NCBI RefSeq assembly: GCF_001650735.1
Contig: NZ_LXVY01000044.1
Location: 248,001 to 312,000 of the forward strand
DNA: 64,000 bases
From: Sphingomonas sp. TDK1
GTDB lineage: Bacteria; Pseudomonadota; Alphaproteobacteria; Sphingomonadales; Sphingomonadaceae
Direction: 5' to 3'
Below are positions 18,969 to 27,922 of this stretch, one piece after another. The notes below the pieces were generated by a model, which was not told where the DNA came from, searched no databases, and saw only the letters and a program-made list of their open reading frames with translations. A program made the position numbers and the translations under genes. How positions within the stretch are numbered: position 1 is the stretch's first letter; every line of letters begins with the position of its first letter.

Positions 18969-19385
18969 ATGGCTGATCTGGACGACATTCTGCACGCGCA
19001 CCCCCCTAGGCAGGATGCCCTGCTGCCGATCCTGCACGACGTGCAGGCGGCCTTCGGCCATGTCTCCGAAGCGGCGATCCGCACCATCGCGCAGCATCTC
19101 AACCTGAGCCGCGCCGAGGTGTCCGGTGTCGTCAGCTTCTATCACGACTTTCGCCGCACCCCCGATCCGCGTCCGGCAATCAAGCTGTGCCGCGCGGAAA
19201 GTTGCCAGGCGCGGGGCAGCGACGCGCTGGCAGCCGAAGCCGAGCGCGTCGCCGGCGGGCGGGTGCGGGTGGAGACGGTCTATTGCCTGGGGCTGTGCTC
19301 GGTCGGACCGAACGCGATGGTCGGCGACGCGGTGCATGCGCGGCTCGACGGCGGCAAGGTCGCCGCGCTGATCGGAGCGCTGTGA
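18969..19385 (+). CDS. fdsG: NAD-dependent formate dehydrogenase, gamma subunit
   Basis: A 138-residue NuoE-like subunit holding one [2Fe-2S] cluster. The thioredoxin-fold ligands appear as CRAESCQARG (two Cys) and CLGLCSVGPNAM (two Cys). The N-terminus (LPILHDVQAAFGHVSEAAI) is the helical NuoE segment. The ATG follows GGAGGAAC. It passes electrons between FdsA and the flavin subunit FdsB. Its stop codon overlaps the fdsB start by one base. Confidence 0.95.
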   Translation: MADLDDILHAHPPRQDALLPILHDVQAAFGHVSEAAIRTIAQHLNLSRAEVSGVVSFYHDFRRTPDPRPAIKLCRAESCQARGSDALAAEAERVAGGRVRVETVYCLGLCSVGPNAMVGDAVHARLDGGKVAALIGAL

Positions 19386-20857
19386 TGCAGGTTCGCATCT
19401 CGGACGACGCGCTTGCGCTCGCATGCGGGGCGGACGCGGTCGCGCAGGCGTTCGCCGATCGCGGGCATGCGGTGGTCCGGACTTCGAGCTGGGGCATGCA
19501 CTGGCTGGAGCCGCTCGTCGACATTGACGGCGTCGGCTATGGGCCAGTCGGCGTCGGCGATGTCGCGGCGATCCTGGCGGGCGAAGCGGAAGCACTGTGC
19601 ATCGGCCGCATCGCCGAGCATCCGTTCCTCGCCGCCCAAACCCGGCTGACCTTTGCGCGCGCGGGACGGACACGGCCGTTGAGCCTTGAGGATTATGCCG
19701 CGACGGGAGGCTGGGCCGGTCTCGAGCGCGCACGGGCGATGGGGGCGGAGGCGGTCGTCGCGGAGGTGACCGCGTCGGGCCTGCGCGGCCGCGGCGGCGC
19801 GGGCTTCCCGGCCGGGATCAAGTGGAGCACCGTCGCCCGCGCGGCGGCCCCGCATAAATATATCGTGTGCAATGCCGACGAAGGCGACAGCGGCAGCTTT
19901 GCCGACCGAATGGTGATGGAGGGGGACCCCTTCCTGCTGATCGAAGGCATGGCAATCGCGGGATTGGCGGTCGGCGCCGACAAGGGCTTCGTCTATATCC
20001 GCTCCGAATATCCGCATGCCATCGCCAAGATGCAGGCGGCGGTGCGTCTCGCCGCCGCGATCGTCGCGCCATTCGAGATCGAGGTGCGTGTCGGGGCAGG
20101 TGCCTATGTGTGCGGCGAGGAAACCTCGCTGCTCAACAGCCTGGAGGGCAAGCGCGGCGAGGTGCGGGCAAAGCCTCCCCTGCCCGCGCATATGGGGCTG
20201 TTCGGCTGTCCGACCGTGATCAACAATGTGCTGACCCTCGTCGCGGTGCCCTATGTGCTGGCGCAGGGCGCCCAGGCCTATGCGGACTATGGCATGGGCC
20301 GGTCGCGCGGCACGATGCCGGTCCAGCTGGCGGGCAACGTCAAGCATGGCGGGCTGTTCGAGACCGCGTTCGGGATCACGCTGGGCGAGCTGGTGGAACG
20401 CATCGGCGGCGGCACGGACAGCGGCCGGCCGGTTCGCGCGGTGCAGGTCGGCGGGCCGCTGGGCGCTTATTTTCCACCCGCGCTTTTCGACACGCCGTTC
20501 GACTATGAGGCGTTCGCGGCGGTGGACGGGCTGATCGGCCATGGCGGCATCACCGTGTTCGACGACCGGGTCGACATGGCGAAGCAGGCGCGGTTCGCCT
20601 TCGAATTCTGCGCGGCGGAGAGCTGCGGCAAGTGCACGCCGTGCCGGATCGGATCGGTACGGGGGCGCGAGACGCTCGACAAGGTGATCGCCGGCGACGC
20701 GCCGGACGCCAATCTCGCGCTGATCGCCGACCTGTGCGAGACGATGAAATTCGGGTCGCTCTGCGCCCTTGGCGGCTTCACGCCCTATCCGGTGCTCAGC
20801 GCGATCAACCATTTCCCCGAGGATTTCGGCCTTCGCCTGGCCGAGGCGACAGCATGA
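19385..20857 (+). CDS. fdsB: NAD-dependent formate dehydrogenase, beta (diaphorase) subunit
   Basis: A 490-residue NuoF-like flavoprotein that reduces NAD with electrons from formate. GLRGRGGAGFPAG and the acidic NADEGDSGSF near residues 140-180 form the NAD/FMN pocket. GAYVCGEETSLLNSLEG continues the flavin site. ESCGKCTPCRIGS holds three Cys of the [4Fe-4S] cluster, with a fourth Cys in FGSLCALGG. The N-terminal ~120 residues are a variable extension, as in other FdsB proteins. It starts inside the fdsG stop codon (TGATG). Confidence 0.95.
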   Translation: MQVRISDDALALACGADAVAQAFADRGHAVVRTSSWGMHWLEPLVDIDGVGYGPVGVGDVAAILAGEAEALCIGRIAEHPFLAAQTRLTFARAGRTRPLSLEDYAATGGWAGLERARAMGAEAVVAEVTASGLRGRGGAGFPAGIKWSTVARAAAPHKYIVCNADEGDSGSFADRMVMEGDPFLLIEGMAIAGLAVGADKGFVYIRSEYPHAIAKMQAAVRLAAAIVAPFEIEVRVGAGAYVCGEETSLLNSLEGKRGEVRAKPPLPAHMGLFGCPTVINNVLTLVAVPYVLAQGAQAYADYGMGRSRGTMPVQLAGNVKHGGLFETAFGITLGELVERIGGGTDSGRPVRAVQVGGPLGAYFPPALFDTPFDYEAFAAVDGLIGHGGITVFDDRVDMAKQARFAFEFCAAESCGKCTPCRIGSVRGRETLDKVIAGDAPDANLALIADLCETMKFGSLCALGGFTPYPVLSAINHFPEDFGLRLAEATA

Positions 20858-20959
20858 TCGAAACCTCACGAACCGGATCCGCGCGCGCGATGCGGCGCCG
20901 TCCCCCTCTTCCCGACACCTTGAATCGCCGCAACGATCGTGCGCGGCTGGAGCAACAGG

Positions 20960-23803
20960 ATGGGCTATGAACCCCAGGCCGATTTCGGCACCCCCGCGTC
21001 CGACGCGTCGACCAGCGTCACGCTAACCATCGACGGCCGCGAAACCACCGTGCCCGCCGGCACCACGGTGATGCGCGCGGCGGCCGAACTGGGCACCGCC
21101 ATCCCCAAGCTGTGCGCCACCGACAGTCTGAAGCAATTCGGATCCTGCCGGCTGTGCCTGGTGGAGATCGACGGCCGGCGCGGCACGCCCGCCAGCTGCA
21201 CGACGCCGGTCGAACCCGGCATGGTGGTGCGCACCCAGACGCCGACGCTGCACAAGCTGCGCAAGGGCGTGATGGAGCTGTACATATCCGATCACCCGCT
21301 CGACTGCCTTACCTGCCCTGCCAATGGCGATTGCGAGCTGCAGGATCAGGCGGGTGCGGTCGGCCTGCGCGAGGTCCGCTATGGCTATGCGGGCGAACAT
21401 CACCGCGACCAGCCGAAAGACCTGTCCAACCCCTATTTCGATTTCGATCCCAGCAAGTGCATCGCCTGTTCGCGCTGTGTCCGCGCCTGTGACGAGGTCC
21501 AGGGCACGCTGGCGCTGACCATGGACGGGCGCGGCTTCGCGTCGAAAATCTCCGCAGGTACCGCCGCGGACAATTTCCTTTCGTCGGAATGTGTCTCGTG
21601 CGGCGCCTGCGTCCAGGCCTGCCCGACCTCGACCCTGCAGGAACGCAAGGTCGTCGAAATCGGCACGCCGGACCGCAGCGTCGTCACCACCTGCGCTTAT
21701 TGCGGGGTCGGTTGCACCTTCCGCGCCGAGATGCGCGGCGAGCAGCTGGTGCGGATGGTGCCGTGGAAGGACGGCAAGGCCAATCGCGGGCATAGCTGCG
21801 TCAAGGGCCGCTTCGCCTGGGGCTATGCCAACCACCAGGAACGCATCCTCAACCCGATGATCCGCGCGTCGATCGACCAGCCCTGGCGGGAAGTCAGCTG
21901 GGACGAAGCCTTCGCCCATGCCGCATCCGAAATCCGCCGCATCCAGGCAAAATATGGGCGCGGCGCGGTCGGCGGCATCACCTCGAGCCGTTGTACCAAC
22001 GAAGAAACCTTCCTCGTCCAGAAGCTGATCCGCGCCGGGTTCGGCAACAACAATGTCGATACCTGCGCACGGGTGTGCCACTCGCCGACCGGCTATGGGC
22101 TGAAGACCACCTTCGGGACGAGCGCGGGCACCCAGGATTTCGACAGCGTGATGCAGGCCGATGTCATCCTGATCATCGGCGCCAACCCGACCGACGGCCA
22201 TCCGGTCTTCGCCAGCCGCATGAAGCGGCGGCTGCGCGAGGGCGCGAAGCTGATCGTGATCGACCCGCGCCGGATCGACATCGTGCGGTCCCCGCACATC
22301 GCGGCGGCACACCACCTGCCGCTGCGGCCGGGTACCAACGTCGCGGTATTGACCGCAATGGCGCACGTCATCGTGACCGAGGGGCTGGCGAACGAAGCCT
22401 TTGTCCGCGAACGGTGCGACTGGGACGAATATCAGCACTGGGCCGAGTTCGTCTCGCAATCGCGCAACGCGCCCGAGGCGCTGGCACCCGTGACCATGGT
22501 CGATCCCGCCGCGCTGCGCGAGGCGGCACGGCTCTATGCCACCGGCGGCAATGCGGCGATCTATTATGGCCTGGGCGTTACCGAGCACTCGCAAGGCTCG
22601 TCGACCGTGATGGCGATCGCCAACCTTGCGATGGCGACCGGCAATATCGGGCGCGAGGGCGTCGGCGTAAACCCGCTGCGCGGGCAGAACAATGTCCAGG
22701 GGGCGTGCGACATGGGCAGCTTCCCCCACGAACTTTCCGGCTATCGGCACGTGTCTGACGCGACCGCCCGCGCGCTGTTCGAGGATGCATGGGGCGTCGC
22801 CATCGATCCGGAACCGGGCCTGCGCATCACCAACATGCTCGACGCCGCGGTCGACGGCACGTTCAAGGCGCTGTACGTGCAGGGCGAGGACATTCTCCAG
22901 TCCGATCCCAACACCCAGCACGTCTCGGCCGGGCTGGCCGCGATGGAATGCGTCATCGTCCACGACCTGTTTCTGAACGAGACGGCGAACTACGCGCACA
23001 TCTTTCTGCCCGGTTCGACCTTCCTCGAAAAGGATGGCACCTTTACCAACGCCGAGCGTCGCATCCAGCCCGTACGCAAGGTGATGACGCCGATGAACGG
23101 CATGGCCGATTGGGAAGTGACCCAGCGCCTCGCCAATGCGCTGGGTCTCGACTGGCACTACACCCATCCCCGCGAGATCATGGACGAGATCGCCCGGCTG
23201 ACGCCGAGCTTCGCCGGCGTGAGCTTCGCGCGGCTGGACGCGATGGGGTCGATCCAATGGCCCGCCAACGCAGCCGCGCCAGAGGGCACGCCGGTGATGC
23301 ACATCGACGGCTTTGTGCGTGGCAAGGGCAAGTTCGTGGTCACCGACTATATCCCGACCGACGAGAAGACCGGCCCGCGCTTTCCGCTGTTGCTCACCAC
23401 CGGGCGGATTCTGAGCCAGTATAATGTCGGCGCGCAGACGCGGCGCACGGACAATGTGGTATGGCATCCCGAGGATCTTCTCGAAATTCACCCGGTGGAT
23501 GCCGAGGATCGGGGACTCAAGAACGGCGACTGGGCCCGCCTGGCCAGCCGGGCGGGTGAGACGACCCTGCGCATCGTCGTCACCGATCGCGTGGCGCCGG
23601 GCGTCGTCTACACGACCTTCCACCACCCTGCGACCCAGGCCAATGTCATCACCACCGACTATTCGGATTGGGCGACCAATTGCCCGGAATACAAGGTAAC
23701 GGCGGTGCAGGTTTCGGCCTCCAACGGGCCCAGCGCTTGGCAGGAAGACTATGAGGCGCTCGCCACCCGCTCGCGCCGGATCGAAACCGAGGCGGCCGAA
23801 TGA
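20960..23803 (+). CDS. fdsA: formate dehydrogenase, catalytic alpha subunit (molybdenum)
   Basis: A 947-residue bis-MGD enzyme oxidising formate to carbon dioxide. N-terminal NuoG-like part: [2Fe-2S] at Cys52, 63, 66, 80; His112 with Cys116, 119, 125; two [4Fe-4S] ferredoxin-type sets at Cys167-177 and Cys211-221. The catalytic domain begins with a [4Fe-4S] at Cys245, 248, 252, 280. The molybdenum ligand is Cys373 followed by His374 (CARVCHSPTGYG), so it is a cysteine rather than selenocysteine enzyme. The start at 20960 comes about 100 bp after fdsB. It ends overlapping fdsD. Full length, with no breaks seen. Confidence 0.96.
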   Translation: MGYEPQADFGTPASDASTSVTLTIDGRETTVPAGTTVMRAAAELGTAIPKLCATDSLKQFGSCRLCLVEIDGRRGTPASCTTPVEPGMVVRTQTPTLHKLRKGVMELYISDHPLDCLTCPANGDCELQDQAGAVGLREVRYGYAGEHHRDQPKDLSNPYFDFDPSKCIACSRCVRACDEVQGTLALTMDGRGFASKISAGTAADNFLSSECVSCGACVQACPTSTLQERKVVEIGTPDRSVVTTCAYCGVGCTFRAEMRGEQLVRMVPWKDGKANRGHSCVKGRFAWGYANHQERILNPMIRASIDQPWREVSWDEAFAHAASEIRRIQAKYGRGAVGGITSSRCTNEETFLVQKLIRAGFGNNNVDTCARVCHSPTGYGLKTTFGTSAGTQDFDSVMQADVILIIGANPTDGHPVFASRMKRRLREGAKLIVIDPRRIDIVRSPHIAAAHHLPLRPGTNVAVLTAMAHVIVTEGLANEAFVRERCDWDEYQHWAEFVSQSRNAPEALAPVTMVDPAALREAARLYATGGNAAIYYGLGVTEHSQGSSTVMAIANLAMATGNIGREGVGVNPLRGQNNVQGACDMGSFPHELSGYRHVSDATARALFEDAWGVAIDPEPGLRITNMLDAAVDGTFKALYVQGEDILQSDPNTQHVSAGLAAMECVIVHDLFLNETANYAHIFLPGSTFLEKDGTFTNAERRIQPVRKVMTPMNGMADWEVTQRLANALGLDWHYTHPREIMDEIARLTPSFAGVSFARLDAMGSIQWPANAAAPEGTPVMHIDGFVRGKGKFVVTDYIPTDEKTGPRFPLLLTTGRILSQYNVGAQTRRTDNVVWHPEDLLEIHPVDAEDRGLKNGDWARLASRAGETTLRIVVTDRVAPGVVYTTFHHPATQANVITTDYSDWATNCPEYKVTAVQVSASNGPSAWQEDYEALATRSRRIETEAAE

Positions 23804-24030
23804 GGGAGCACGATCCGCTCATTCGCATGGCCAATCAGATCGCAGCCAATTTCGTGACGATGGGCGAGGCGGAGGCCGCTGCCGCGACCGCCGAACATAT
23901 CACGCTGTTCTGGGACCCTGGCATGAAGGCGAGCCTGCTCGAAGCCGCACCCGGCCTTTCACCGACCGCAGCCGAAGCGGTCGAGCGGCTGCGGGAAGCA
24001 CTGACAAGGAAGAATGCCGACACCCCATAG
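23800..24030 (+). CDS. fdsD: formate dehydrogenase, delta subunit
   Basis: A 76-residue FdsD protein. MANQIAANFVTMG, HITLFWDPGMKASLL and the short C-terminal helix are characteristic. FdsD is needed for stable assembly of the Fds complex. Its start overlaps the fdsA stop (ATGA). In many bacteria fdsC/fdhD, the sulfurtransferase that activates the cofactor, lies between fdsA and fdsD; here there is no room for it. Downstream the conserved operon ends, and 24031-24246 shows no recognisable gene before a mobile-element junction. Confidence 0.92.
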   Translation: MREHDPLIRMANQIAANFVTMGEAEAAAATAEHITLFWDPGMKASLLEAAPGLSPTAAEAVERLREALTRKNADTP

Positions 24031-24246
24031 GAGTAGCGGCGTGTTGTCAGTGGTGCGGCAGGATTTGCTGGTTTCAGGAAAAGCTGCGCCCTTGCGATGC
24101 GCTCGTCGCTTTGGATCGCCACGTACGCCGGTAAAGGCATGACTACCGACCGTGTGCGGAAGCGTCTTAAGTCGAAAGCTCGTGGGACTCCCATTGGCGG
24201 TGTCCCCCAAAGAAGCGTGAGCGCCGGCGAATTCCCGATCCGCGAG

Positions 24247-24301
24247 TGCTTCGTAGCCCACCCAAAAATCTGGTCCGAAAACCGGATACGGGCCCTCGCC
24301 G
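24247..24301. repeat. Att-like repeat, copy A
   Basis: The first of three related sequences, with copies at 38560 and 58366, all in the same orientation. It contains CGTAGCCCAC (24252-24261), a one-base variant of the decamer CGTGGCCCAC. It is followed by a segment close to AAAAATCTGGTCCGAAA and the end CCCTCGCC. An integrase fragment abuts its right side. The roughly 215 bp to its left, after fdsD, contain nothing I can assign. Confidence 0.6.
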
Positions 24302-24304
24302 TGC

Positions 24305-24842
24305 AGAGCGGGCCACAGCGCGAAGAGCGTGTCGGGGCGCCCTCTATCGTCTTCGAGGCAGTTCCCCGACCTCCTTCGGCTGAACGATCGCCGCATGATG
24401 CTTCACGCGCGGAACGGTCAGCGCACCCCGGAGAATGTCCGCCGGGTTCTTTTCGGTGCGCAGCGTTGCGAAGCCATAGCCGAACACGCGGCCCGCAAAG
24501 GCGCGCAGCCGCACTGCCGTCTCGTGATGCCCGCGACGTTCAGCGCGTTTCAGGACATCCAGCAGCTCGTGCGGTGCGATCGCCGCGATCGGCCGGCGGG
24601 CGACGCCACCGAGCAGTTCAAGAAACCAGCGCGCCTTCTAAAGGGTGGCCGCCGACTTTCCCTCCCGCTCTATCTTCTCGATATATTCATTGGCGACCAG
24701 CTCGAAAGTGGTCTTCGCCGCCAGTTCCGCATCGAGCTGCTTCTGTCGCTTCTGCTCGACCGGATCGAAGCTGTCGGCGAGCTCCACGCGTGCCTGTTGG
24801 AGAGTTACTTCGGGGAAGTTACCAAGCGACAGCTTCCGCTCC
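24305..24842 (-). pseudogene. Tyrosine integrase (P4 type), middle fragment
   Basis: A decayed copy of the integrase at 37118. The piece nearest the IS reads ERKLSLGNFPEVTLQQAR through KTTFELVANEYIEKIE, then stops at TAG (24638-24640) where the other copy has a lysine codon AAG. Beyond the stop the same frame continues with KARWFLELLGG, LLDVLKRAERRGHHE and RVKHHAAIVQPK. The frame is lost near 24360. The N-terminal ~60 residues are missing, cut by the IS element, and the catalytic C-terminal domain is missing next to repeat A. It cannot make a working recombinase. Confidence 0.85.
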
Positions 24843-25803
24843 AGGCTGTGTGAAAACGGCGTGACGCGATCAAAGGCACGCCCGCAAAGACGCGCAAGCC
24901 CATCGAGCGACGCGCACTCAGGTGGCAATTGCGGTTAGCATCTTCCGGGCCCCGAGGATGCTGAGCGCGCGGGTCAGGTTATATGCGAGAACGTGGAGCG
25001 CCATCTCGGTTGAAACGTGACGCTTGGTTTTCATGAGGAAGTGCGATGCACCCATGCGCGACTTCAACGTGCCGAAGGGGTGTTCGACGGTCTGGCGCCG
25101 TACCCGCATTGCGTTGGGGTTTGCGTCCAAGCGCTGCTGCATGGCTTCGAGTATGTGCTCATGTTCCCAACGTGTGACCCTACGTTCCGGGTCCGGTGTG
25201 CAACGCGCCTTGAGGGGGCATCTTGGGCACGCGCTTGTCCAGTATCGGCTTACCGTCAAACCCACTTCCAAGTTGGTGTAGCGGTATGTCAGCGCCTCGC
25301 CGGCTGGGCAGCGATACGTGTCCTGATCGGGGATATGGACGAAATCCTGCTTGCCATACCGTCCCGCAGCCTTGGCCTGTGAGGTCAACGGCTTTGGCAG
25401 AGTGACGGTGACGCCGGCCTGTTCGCTGGCGAGTATCTGTTCGCTGGAGAAATAGCCGCGATCGGCCACCACATCGAGTTGCTCTATGCCAAGAACTGCC
25501 TTGGCCTTGGTTGCCATGCCGCTGCGTTGCGCCCGAGCGGTTCCTACGTTCGTCACCTCGTGCGTGACGATGATATGGTGGTCTGTGTCTACCGCCACCT
25601 GAACATTGTAGCCGACCACCCCTGTCCTGCGCCCACTCGATGACATCGACCGCCCGAACGGGATTCTCCTCCTCGATCCAATCGTCCATGCATGGCGGAA
25701 ACAGCGTCGTCTGCGTACGATCCGCGCCGGCAATGAAGCGACCCATCCGCCCCTCCAAACTGTCGGACCACATTACCACTTCTGCTGCGTTTTCGCACAG
25801 TCT
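24843..25803. mobile_element. IS1182-type insertion sequence, internally deleted
   Basis: Terminal inverted repeats of 16 bp match at 14 positions: AGGCTGTGTGAAAACG at 24843-24858, and on the other strand AGACTGTGCGAAAACG at 25788-25803. The element is about 0.96 kb, shorter than usual for the family (~1.6-1.8 kb). It sits at the broken end of the integrase fragment, so insertion or later deletion there removed the integrase N-terminus. The 91 bp between its right end and the LysR gene hold nothing recognisable. Confidence 0.75.
24918..25746 (-). pseudogene. IS1182-family transposase with internal deletion
   Basis: The N-terminus MGRFIAGADRTQTTLFPP, DWIEEENPVRAVDVIEWA is joined directly, in another frame, to the C-terminal half beginning GRRTGVVGYNVQVAVDT. 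The latter continues through DVVADRGYFSSEQI, CPAGEALTYR and VEHPFGTLKSRMGASHFLMKT to the end. The long middle part, with the rest of the N-terminal DNA-binding region, is absent. The join lies in TCGATGTCATCGAG near 25640. It is consistent with deletion between short repeats, but the lost sequence is not seen here. The frame shift at the join means no full product. Confidence 0.85.
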
Positions 25804-25894
25804 GGGTCGGGAGCTGCCGGAGGTTCTTGGTCGTAATCTGCTAGGTTGCTTCTGAGCGCTGAACGCCGCGACGTACTTGGCTTAGAGCAAGGCG

Positions 25895-26800
25895 CTATCG
25901 GAGGTTGGCGGCCAAGAAGTCTACGAACACCCGTACCCGCGCCGGCACATTCGACCCGCCCACGAACACCGCGTGGATTTGCTCGACGTCGCCGGGGTTG
26001 AACGCCTCGAGGAGCGGCACAAGCGCGCCGCTTGCGATCTCCTCGACCACGCTGAAGGCACCCACCCGCGCGATGCCGACCCCGATTGCCGCCAGCTGCC
26101 CGAGCGTCTCGCCATTATTGGCTTCCAATCCACCGCGCACCGGTAGCGCGAAGTCATGGCCATCGCGGCGGAACGGCCAAACGGGTTCGGAACGACGAAA
26201 GCTGAAATTCAGGCAATTATGGGCGAACAGGTCCTCGGGCACCTGCGGCATTCCGTGCCGCGCGAGATAGTTGGGCGCGGCGACGATCACCCGCCGGGTC
26301 TCGCCAAGCTTGCGGGCGGTGAGGGAGCTGTCCGGCAACGGTCCAAACCGCACCGCGACATCGGCTTGCCCGGCGGCGATGTCGACCAGCGTATCGGTCA
26401 ATGCGATGTCGATCAGGATGTCGGGGTACAGCGCGGCGAACTCGCCAAGGAGTGGCACCACGCACAGCCGCCCATGTGACAGCGCCGCGCTGACCCGCAG
26501 TCGCCCCCGCGGACTGCCCTGGTCGGCGATCTGCTGCTCCGCGTCGTCGAGATCGGCGAGAATCCGGCGCGCGGCCTGCAGATAGGCGTGGCCCTCGGCG
26601 GTGAGCGTGAGCGCCCGGGTAGAGCGCAGCAGCAGGCGCACGCCCAGTCGCGCTTCGATGCGGTCGACTGCGCGCGCCACGGCCGAAGGACTCATGCCTA
26701 GCTTCCGGCCGGCCGCCGAGAAGCTGCCTAGCTCGATCACCGCAGCGAACAGTGCGAGCGCATGCGCCCGGTCGCTGCCGCCGCTCATCTTTGCGTCCAT
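25895..26800 (-). CDS. LysR-family transcriptional regulator
   Basis: A 301-residue LysR protein with HTH near residues 13-70 (FAAVIELGSFSAAGRKLGMSPSAVARAV). The effector domain opens with GRLRVSAALSHGRL. It is divergent from an aldo-keto reductase and an MFS exporter, with about 87 bp between the starts. That is the normal layout for a LysR controlling its neighbour. The inducer cannot be told from sequence. Confidence 0.88.
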   Translation of the reverse strand: MDAKMSGGSDRAHALALFAAVIELGSFSAAGRKLGMSPSAVARAVDRIEARLGVRLLLRSTRALTLTAEGHAYLQAARRILADLDDAEQQIADQGSPRGRLRVSAALSHGRLCVVPLLGEFAALYPDILIDIALTDTLVDIAAGQADVAVRFGPLPDSSLTARKLGETRRVIVAAPNYLARHGMPQVPEDLFAHNCLNFSFRRSEPVWPFRRDGHDFALPVRGGLEANNGETLGQLAAIGVGIARVGAFSVVEEIASGALVPLLEAFNPGDVEQIHAVFVGGSNVPARVRVFVDFLAANLR

Positions 26801-26887
26801 TGCACAAATCCTTCGCGTTCGCTCCAGCTACACCGACACTGCCGCACCGTCCATCTTTGCCTCCGAACAAGCAATAGGATGGTGAGC

Positions 26888-27922
26888 ATGGAATATCGGC
26901 AATTGGGACGATCGGGCCTGCGCGTGCCCGCGCTCAGCTTCGGCGCGGGCACTTTCGGCGGCCAGGGGCCGCTGTTCAGCGCCTGGGGCCAGAGCGATGC
27001 GGCCGAGGCACGGCGACTGATCGACATCTGCCTCGATGCCGGCGTGACGCTGTTTGACACTGCAGACGTATATTCGGGTGGCGCCTCGGAGGAGATTCTG
27101 GGCGAGGCGATCCGCGGCCGCCGCGACGCGGTGCTCGTCTCGACCAAGACCGGACTACCGATGGGCGACGCCTCGCAGGATTGGGGTGCCTCCCGCGCCC
27201 GCCTGATCCGGGCCGTCGAGGATGCGCTGCGCCGGCTGGGCACCGACTATATCGACCTGCTCCAGCTCCACGCCTTCGACGCCTCCACCCCGACCGAGGA
27301 GGTGATGGGCACGTTCGACTTGCTGATCGCGTCGGGCAAGGTTCGCTATGCCGGTGTGTCCAACTATCCCGGCTGGCAGGTGATGAAGGCGCAGGCCGTG
27401 GCGGAGCGCCATGGATGGCCGCGACTGGTGGCGCACCAGGTCTATTATTCGCTGATCGGCCGCGCCTATGAGGCGGATCTGATGCCGCTTGCCGCCGACC
27501 AGGGCGTGGGCGCGCTGGTATGGAGCCCGCTCGGCTGGGGCCGGCTGACCGGCAAGATCGGCCGCGATCGCCCGATCCCCGACGGCAGCCGCCTGCATGC
27601 GACCGAACAGTTCGCGCCGCCCGTCGAGGCCGAGCATCTCTACCGCGTCGTCGATGCGCTCGAAGCGGTCGCCGCCGAGATCGGCAAGACCGTGCCGCAG
27701 ATCGCGATCAACTGGCTGCTCCAGCGCCCCACCGTGTCGTCGGTGATCATCGGCGCGCGCAACGAGGCGCAGCTTCGCCAGAATCTCGGTGCCGTCGGCT
27801 GGGCGCTCAGCGCGGAGCAGATCGCCACGCTCGATCGCGCAAGCGAGGTGCTGCCACCCTATCCGCATACCCCCTATCGCCAGCAGGAGGGCTTTGCCCG
27901 CCTGGCACCGAGGCTCGTATGA
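26888..27922 (+). CDS. aldo/keto reductase
   Basis: A 344-residue TIM-barrel NADPH reductase of the YajO/Kv-beta-like AKR group. Catalytic residues are visible: Asp and Tyr in FDTADVYSGG, Lys in VSTKTG and His in LLQLHAFD. IIGARNEAQLRQNLGA near the C-terminus binds the NADPH phosphate. A GTG/ATG cluster lies at the start; an ATG at 26879 would add three residues, and 26888 is preferred from family alignment. It overlaps the MFS gene (ATGA), so the two are coupled. It may reduce a toxic aldehyde or quinone that the exporter also handles. Confidence 0.9.
   Translation: MEYRQLGRSGLRVPALSFGAGTFGGQGPLFSAWGQSDAAEARRLIDICLDAGVTLFDTADVYSGGASEEILGEAIRGRRDAVLVSTKTGLPMGDASQDWGASRARLIRAVEDALRRLGTDYIDLLQLHAFDASTPTEEVMGTFDLLIASGKVRYAGVSNYPGWQVMKAQAVAERHGWPRLVAHQVYYSLIGRAYEADLMPLAADQGVGALVWSPLGWGRLTGKIGRDRPIPDGSRLHATEQFAPPVEAEHLYRVVDALEAVAAEIGKTVPQIAINWLLQRPTVSSVIIGARNEAQLRQNLGAVGWALSAEQIATLDRASEVLPPYPHTPYRQQEGFARLAPRLV

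Noticed and set aside
20854-20970. A 38-codon open frame starting inside the fdsB stop and overlapping the fdsA start
   Set aside because: Arg-rich, no family similarity recognised and no ribosome binding site of its own. It is most likely chance, though it would be worth a ribosome-profiling look.
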